Origin: an uncultured Oscillospiraceae bacterium
GTDB lineage: Bacteria; Bacillota; Clostridia; Oscillospirales; Oscillospiraceae
DNA: 7,452 bases
Assembly (NCBI GenBank): GCA_900756575.1
Contig: CAAEKQ010000054.1
Span: forward strand, 1 to 7,452
Reading direction: 5' to 3'
Shown here: positions 5,052 through 7,452 of the stretch, piece by piece
Layout: every line of letters starts with the position of its first letter
Numbering within the stretch: the stretch's first letter is position 1
Notes under the pieces: generated by a model
Database searches by the model: none
The model's input: only the letters and a program-made list of their open reading frames with translations
What the model was told of the DNA's origin: nothing
Translations under genes and position numbers: made by a program

Positions 5052-5080
5052 AGGATACCCTATTTTCCGTCCTTTGTCAA
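5052..5080 (-). promoter_or_regulatory. Near-consensus sigma-A promoter ahead of the broken tRNA-Ser
   Basis: On the - strand TTGACA (5080-5075) is followed by a 17-base spacer and TATCCT (5057-5052). Transcription would begin near 5045, about 5 bases before the tRNA 5' end at 5040, which is ideal for a tRNA gene. The -35 overlaps the rluA-family stop codon (5077-5079). GTATCC (5041-5046) and GGATAC (5053-5058) form an inverted repeat over the -10 and start region. Confidence 0.75.
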
Positions 5081-5715
5081 CGGTAAAATCGCGTCCAGGG
5101 CTGGATTTCCGGCGGCGGCGCGGCGAAATCCAGCGCCTCTCCGGTCTCAGGATGAGAAAACCTCAGCCGGTGCGACCACAGCGCGATATGGGGAAAATCA
5201 TCCTCAGGCCGCCCATATTTCCGATCCCCTGCCAGAGGGAGGGAATGATGGGCAAACTGCGCGCGGATCTGATGGGTGCGCCCGGTATGCAGCTGCACCG
5301 CCACCAGACTCAAATCGTCCACCGTGGAGAGACATTCGTAGTCCAAAAGCGCCTCTTTCACGTCTTTTCCGGGCTGATGGGTTATGAGCGTCATTTTCCG
5401 CCGGGGGTCCCGCACCAAGAGATCCCGGAAGGAGCCGCGATGCGCGGGGATTCCGTGCACCACTGCCAGGTACTCCTTGTGGAATTGCCGCTGGGCCATC
5501 TGGAAAGACAGGCGGCGTTCTGCTTCCCGACTTCGGGCGAAGACCATCAGCCCGCCCACTGCCTGATCCAGCCGATGCACCGTCCGGACGCAGGCCGATT
5601 CGTCGCCCAATTCCGCCCGGATCAGCTCCGGCATCCCGCCCGGCTCGGCGGTGGACACCACGCCCCAGGGCTTGACAACCAGCAAGATTCGCTTGTCCTG
5701 ATAGAGAATTTCCAT
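5077..5715 (-). CDS. RluA-family RNA pseudouridine synthase
   Basis: This is a 212-residue enzyme that isomerises uridine to pseudouridine in rRNA or tRNA. The catalytic motif HRLDQAVGGL at 47-56 supplies the nucleophile D50. The second motif KEYLAVV is at 80-86. The family's uridine-binding block LHTGRTHQIRAQFAH is at 142-156 (R146 and H148 conserved), and LWSHRLRF comes near the C-terminus. There is no N-terminal S4 domain, and the protein is shorter than RluD (about 320), so it is the compact single-domain form common in clostridia. The RNA target cannot be told from sequence. The start ATG at 5715 has AGGAAG just upstream. It follows the DUF6514-like gene by 21 bases and is probably in the same transcript. 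Its stop overlaps the -35 box of the tRNA promoter downstream, and no terminator separates them. Confidence 0.92.
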   Translation of the reverse strand: MEILYQDKRILLVVKPWGVVSTAEPGGMPELIRAELGDESACVRTVHRLDQAVGGLMVFARSREAERRLSFQMAQRQFHKEYLAVVHGIPAHRGSFRDLLVRDPRRKMTLITHQPGKDVKEALLDYECLSTVDDLSLVAVQLHTGRTHQIRAQFAHHSLPLAGDRKYGRPEDDFPHIALWSHRLRFSHPETGEALDFAAPPPEIQPWTRFYR

Positions 5716-5736
5716 GTACTTCCTGCTTTCTGGGAT

Positions 5737-5994
5737 TTATACCGCCGCTAAAAAGTCCTCCACCACGTCCCGGAAGGTCACGGGGGTCACGCCGCCCCGA
5801 ACCAGCAGGTCGTAGAGGGCCAGGGCCGCCACCGGGTCGGGGGTGATGTCTTGGGTCACGGCCTGTTCGCCGGTGTGGCCGTTGCGCAGGGCGATGGCGA
5901 AGGCGCCGTCGTCGTCCTGACATAGGGCGTAGGTCATGGGAAAATCGTCTCCCGGCGCGGGGAGGCGAATGGTGGTTTTTCGGATGGTTTTCAT
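5737..5994 (-). CDS. Small DUF6514-like protein
   Basis: This is an 85-residue, acidic, soluble protein with no signal peptide or membrane segment. The core pattern (YALCQDDDGAFAIALRNG, then QDITPDPVAALALYDLL, then GGVTPVTFRDVVEDFL at the C-terminus) resembles the DUF6514 family of small clostridial proteins, recognised by the closing VTPVTLRDVVEDFL-type motif. Function is unknown. The ATG at 5994 is fixed by AAGGAGG (6009-6003) with an 8-base spacing. It is the first gene of a unit with the pseudouridine synthase. A 12-bp inverted repeat covers part of the ribosome binding site (6005-6052). HicB-like antitoxin was considered because of size, but no toxin partner or HicB motifs are present. 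Confidence 0.75.
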   Translation of the reverse strand: MKTIRKTTIRLPAPGDDFPMTYALCQDDDGAFAIALRNGHTGEQAVTQDITPDPVAALALYDLLVRGGVTPVTFRDVVEDFLAAV

Positions 5995-6004
5995 GGTGTT
6001 TTCC

Positions 6005-6052
6005 TCCTTTTCATGGTTTTATTGAAGCATACTTTTTGTTCCATGAAAAGGA
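6005..6052 (-). promoter_or_regulatory. Perfect 12-bp inverted repeat over leader and ribosome binding site
   Basis: TCCTTTTCATGG (6005-6016) and CCATGAAAAGGA (6041-6052) are perfect inverted arms around a 24-base loop. In - strand mRNA the left arm contains AAGGA of the Shine-Dalgarno, so the stem would hide it. The loop has a weak -10 (TATGCT, 6031-6026) with poor -35, in which case the repeat would act as a DNA operator instead. Confidence 0.55.
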
Positions 6053-6130
6053 AAAGAAAACGCAAGTTTCGACACGATTTTTGATTGCAAAGGGGAGGGG
6101 GAAGGGGGGGGGACGGCATCTTGCGTTTCT

Positions 6131-6232
6131 CGATTTTACTGGCCGCTCTGCTTGACTTACGGCCTCCGGTGGTGCAATCGTTTTGTTTTACGTTTTTACC
6201 GGCCGCGCTCGGCAACTGGCGACCTCCGGTGG
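6131..6232 (+). repeat. Two tandem copies of a ~42-bp repeat at 60-bp period
   Basis: The segment 6131-6172 and the segment 6191-6232 align without gaps: both begin CGxTTTTACyGGCCGC and both end CCTCCGGTGG, with a more divergent middle. The second copy is also the outer part of the left arm of the inverted repeat described at 6191-6303. The sequence resembles a dispersed repeat rather than a gene. Confidence 0.55.
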
Positions 6233-6303
6233 CCCCATCTTTCTTTGTTTGAAGAAAGATAGGGGAGAAAGACAAACCAAGGGGGCAGTGGCCCCCGTTG
6301 GAT
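6191..6303 (+). repeat. Left arm of a long inverted repeat (with two internal hairpins)
   Basis: In order: a CGTTTTTACC...CGACCTCCGGTGGCC segment; hairpin CCCCATCTTTCTT (6233-6245) with AAGAAAGAT and GGGG (6252-6265); GAGAAAGACA; and hairpin CCAAGGGGGC (6277-6286) with GCCCCC and TTGG (6291-6301). The right arm at 6708-6830 carries the same order in reverse orientation. The stretch from CGACCTCCGG through GAAAGACA differs at only a few positions, mostly in hairpin stems. Confidence 0.6.
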
Positions 6304-6341
6304 CCCCGGGGTAATGTTTTGGGCCATTCTGACGTGCTGTG

Positions 6342-6620
6342 TGCGAACCTTCTCGCAACGGTGCGTGTGACGCGATTAAGTCGCGCATGGCGTGCTCTGC
6401 ACTGCTTCCATGCGCTCTGCGTGCTGCGCCCCGAAGGCGAGGCTTCAGCATCGCCGTAGGAAGTGCCCTTGGGGTACGGTGCCTAGAAAGATAGAAAATC
6501 TTATGGAACCACACGACATTCGACTACAAATTAGGCTGGTTATTCTCTAAATGCCAACGTTTCCTCTGCACATGGTGCAGCACAATCGAGTCCGTGGAAA
6601 CAGTGCGAAGCACGCCACGG
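6342..6620. ncRNA. Hairpin-rich core between inverted repeats; candidate structured RNA
   Basis: No credible coding frame is seen. Perfect stems occur in series: TGCGA/TCGCA (6342-6357), CGCGA/TCGCG (6371-6385), GCGCATGG/CCATGCGC (6383-6415) enclosing GTGC-tct-GCAC, CTGCAC/GTGCAG (6566-6580), and CCGTGG/CCACGG (6592-6620) enclosing GTGC-gaa-GCAC. The second and third overlap and compete. Strand cannot be assigned because stems read on both. Whether it is transcribed is unknown. It may simply be the body of a dispersed repeat. Confidence 0.3.
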
Positions 6621-6696
6621 GCGGGCCTAAATCGCGTTAATTGCATTACGGCGAATACGTAGGGCCTACGCACGTCTCCCCTCCAAACCCCCGTAT

Positions 6697-6724
6697 AAAA
6701 AGCCAGAATCCAAAGGGCGGCTTT
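6697..6724 (-). terminator. Candidate terminator, - strand
   Basis: On the - strand AAAGCC (6724-6719) pairs with GGCTTT (6704-6699), with T-run 6701-6697. It competes with the 9-bp stem CCAAAGGGC/GCCCTTTGG (6710-6736), whose loop contains the AAAGCC arm. It could end transcripts coming from the oxidoreductase gene 240 bases away, or be part of the repeat. Confidence 0.4.
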
Positions 6725-6830
6725 GGAGCCCTTTGGCGTGTCTTTCTTCCATATCTTTCTTCACGCAAAGAAAGATATGGCCACCGGAGGTCGTTGGTCG
6801 TCGAATGCGACTCGTAAACCCGTAAAATCC
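6708..6830 (-). repeat. Right arm of the long inverted repeat
   Basis: This is the reverse-orientation counterpart of 6191-6303. Read on + it has CCAAAGGGC/GCCCTTTGG (6710-6736), TGTCTTTCTT, then the 13-bp perfect hairpin CCATATCTTTCTT (6749-6761) with AAGAAAGATATGG (6768-6780), then CCACCGGAGGTCG, with weaker similarity to about 6830. The two arms bound a ~640-bp unit. Confidence 0.6.
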
Positions 6831-6857
6831 CCCGCAACTACCAGAATATTTTTAATT

Positions 6858-6874
6858 TGTCGCCCTTGGCGACA
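6858..6874. other. Tight 7-bp hairpin downstream of the oxidoreductase gene
   Basis: TGTCGCC (6858-6864) and GGCGACA (6868-6874) pair around three bases. It lies about 90 bases past the oxidoreductase stop. The - strand flank is AATTAAAAATATT rather than a T-run, so a canonical terminator is not supported. On + it is followed by CCTATTTTATTC, also non-canonical. Confidence 0.4.
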
Positions 6875-6966
6875 CCTATTTTATTCTTTATTCCATATTC
6901 TTTATTCTCTATTCTCTCCTACCGCATCTCCGTGCGGAATCCCCTCCGCAATCTTCCAAACCCCTC

Positions 6967-7452
6967 TTAAAACACTCCCTCCGCAATTCTCTCCGCAACC
7001 TTCATTCCATCCGCCGCGGCGGACATAATCCCCCCCGCGTACCCGGCCCCTTCCCCGCAGGGGTACAGGCCAGAAATTGAACTCTGCCCCGTTTCATCCC
7101 TTGGAATCCGCACGGGGCTGGAGCTTCGGCTCTCAATGGCCGTGAGCACCGCGTCGGGATCGTCAAACCCGTGGAGCTTTTTCCCCAGCATCGGCAGCGC
7201 CTGCTCCAGGGTCTCCGTCAAAAATTCCGGCAAACATTCATGCAGATCCGTCCACGTCACCCCGGGCGCGTAAGAAGGAGTTACCTTCCCCGGGCCGACG
7301 GAGGGACGATGGGCGAGGAAATCCTCCACCCGCTGGCAGGGGGCAAAATAATTCCCGCCGCCCAGCCGGAACGCCGCCTCCTCCAATTGTTCCTGCAAAA
7401 ATACGCCGCCCAGGGGGTGCTCGGTGCCGAAATCCGAGGGGAGAACCGTTAC
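6967..7452 (-). CDS. C-terminal part of a COG2509-type FAD-dependent oxidoreductase
   Basis: The frame is open from the window edge (7452) to TAA at 6967-6969, showing 161 residues of a protein whose N-terminus lies outside the window. The visible part opens LPSDFGTEHPLGGVF, then GGGNYFAPCQRVEDFL, PSVGP and YAPGVTWTDLHECLP, and ends with the FAD-contacting C-terminal motif ESRSSSPVRIPRD followed by GLYPCGEGAGYAGGIMSAA. These match the NAD(P)/FAD-dependent dehydrogenase family COG2509 found across clostridia. The substrate is unknown. The internal TTG at 7398 is not a real start, since homology-like sequence continues through it. It is transcribed in the same direction as the rluA unit but separated by about 970 bases of repeats, so probably a separate transcript. 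Confidence 0.88.
   Translation of the reverse strand, partial: VTVLPSDFGTEHPLGGVFLQEQLEEAAFRLGGGNYFAPCQRVEDFLAHRPSVGPGKVTPSYAPGVTWTDLHECLPEFLTETLEQALPMLGKKLHGFDDPDAVLTAIESRSSSPVRIPRDETGQSSISGLYPCGEGAGYAGGIMSAAADGMKVAERIAEGVF

Noticed and set aside
5204..5923. Overlapping - strand frame in the rluA/DUF6514 region
   Set aside because: It spans two real genes in another frame and has an arginine/glycine-rich shadow composition.
6131..6232. CRISPR-like spacing
   Set aside because: Only two imperfect copies, divergent within the repeat, and no cas genes.
5991..6514. Two overlapping - strand open frames with peptides rich in TGGR and SAA.K
   Set aside because: They are translations of the repeat units. 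The repeated peptide mirrors the 60-bp DNA repeat and no ribosome binding site is present.
6723..7028. Open frame on + across the right repeat arm and oxidoreductase end
   Set aside because: It overlaps a well-supported gene on the other strand and consists of repeat and low-complexity T/C-rich sequence.

Overview
The window looks like a low-GC-lineage (Firmicutes/Clostridia, probably Oscillospiraceae-type gut) chromosome interrupted by one end of an integrated mobile element. The reasons are strong AGGAGG-type ribosome binding sites, TTG starts, TTGACA-type promoters, a DUF6514-like small protein, a clostridial-type tRNA-Ser, and gene families typical of gut clostridial integrative/mobilizable elements (cysteine-rich VLP protein, RepA-like AAA ATPase, MobC-like protein, ParB, tyrosine integrase). 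The assignment is inferred from gene content; no species is claimed.

Positions 1 to about 5000 are mobile-element DNA, with all genes on the + strand: a winged-HTH/excisionase-like protein (199-426), a cysteine-rich VLP protein with a TTG start (419-778), a terminator, a RepA-like ATPase (895-1911), a MobC-like ribbon-helix-helix protein (1969-2229), a 200-bp gene-free, hairpin-rich, origin-of-transfer-like region (2230-2430), an orphan ParB (2431-3342), a large inverted repeat with an extended -10 promoter in its loop, and a tyrosine integrase (3460-4659). No relaxase, coupling protein or ParA is visible. The element continues beyond position 1.

Positions 4660-5080 are the integration junction. 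An intact tRNA-Ser(CGA) (4764-4856, - strand) lies next to the integrase. About 145 bp upstream of it in its own direction is the 5' half of a second tRNA-Ser(CGA), cut at the anticodon loop (5000-5040, - strand), which still has a near-consensus promoter (5052-5080). The best reading is that the element recombined into the anticodon loop of a host tRNA-Ser gene and carries a replacement tRNA that borrows the stranded host promoter. This is the most interesting feature of the window.

Positions 5077-7452 are ordinary chromosome on the - strand: a two-gene unit (DUF6514-like protein, then an RluA-family pseudouridine synthase) and, at the right edge, the C-terminal part of a COG2509-type FAD-dependent oxidoreductase. 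Between them lies about 900 bp without a credible gene (6052-6966). It holds a 60-bp-period tandem repeat, a pair of inverted ~115-bp repeat arms whose internal hairpins are kept despite base changes, and a core full of nested hairpins. It may be a dispersed non-autonomous repeat or a structured RNA locus.
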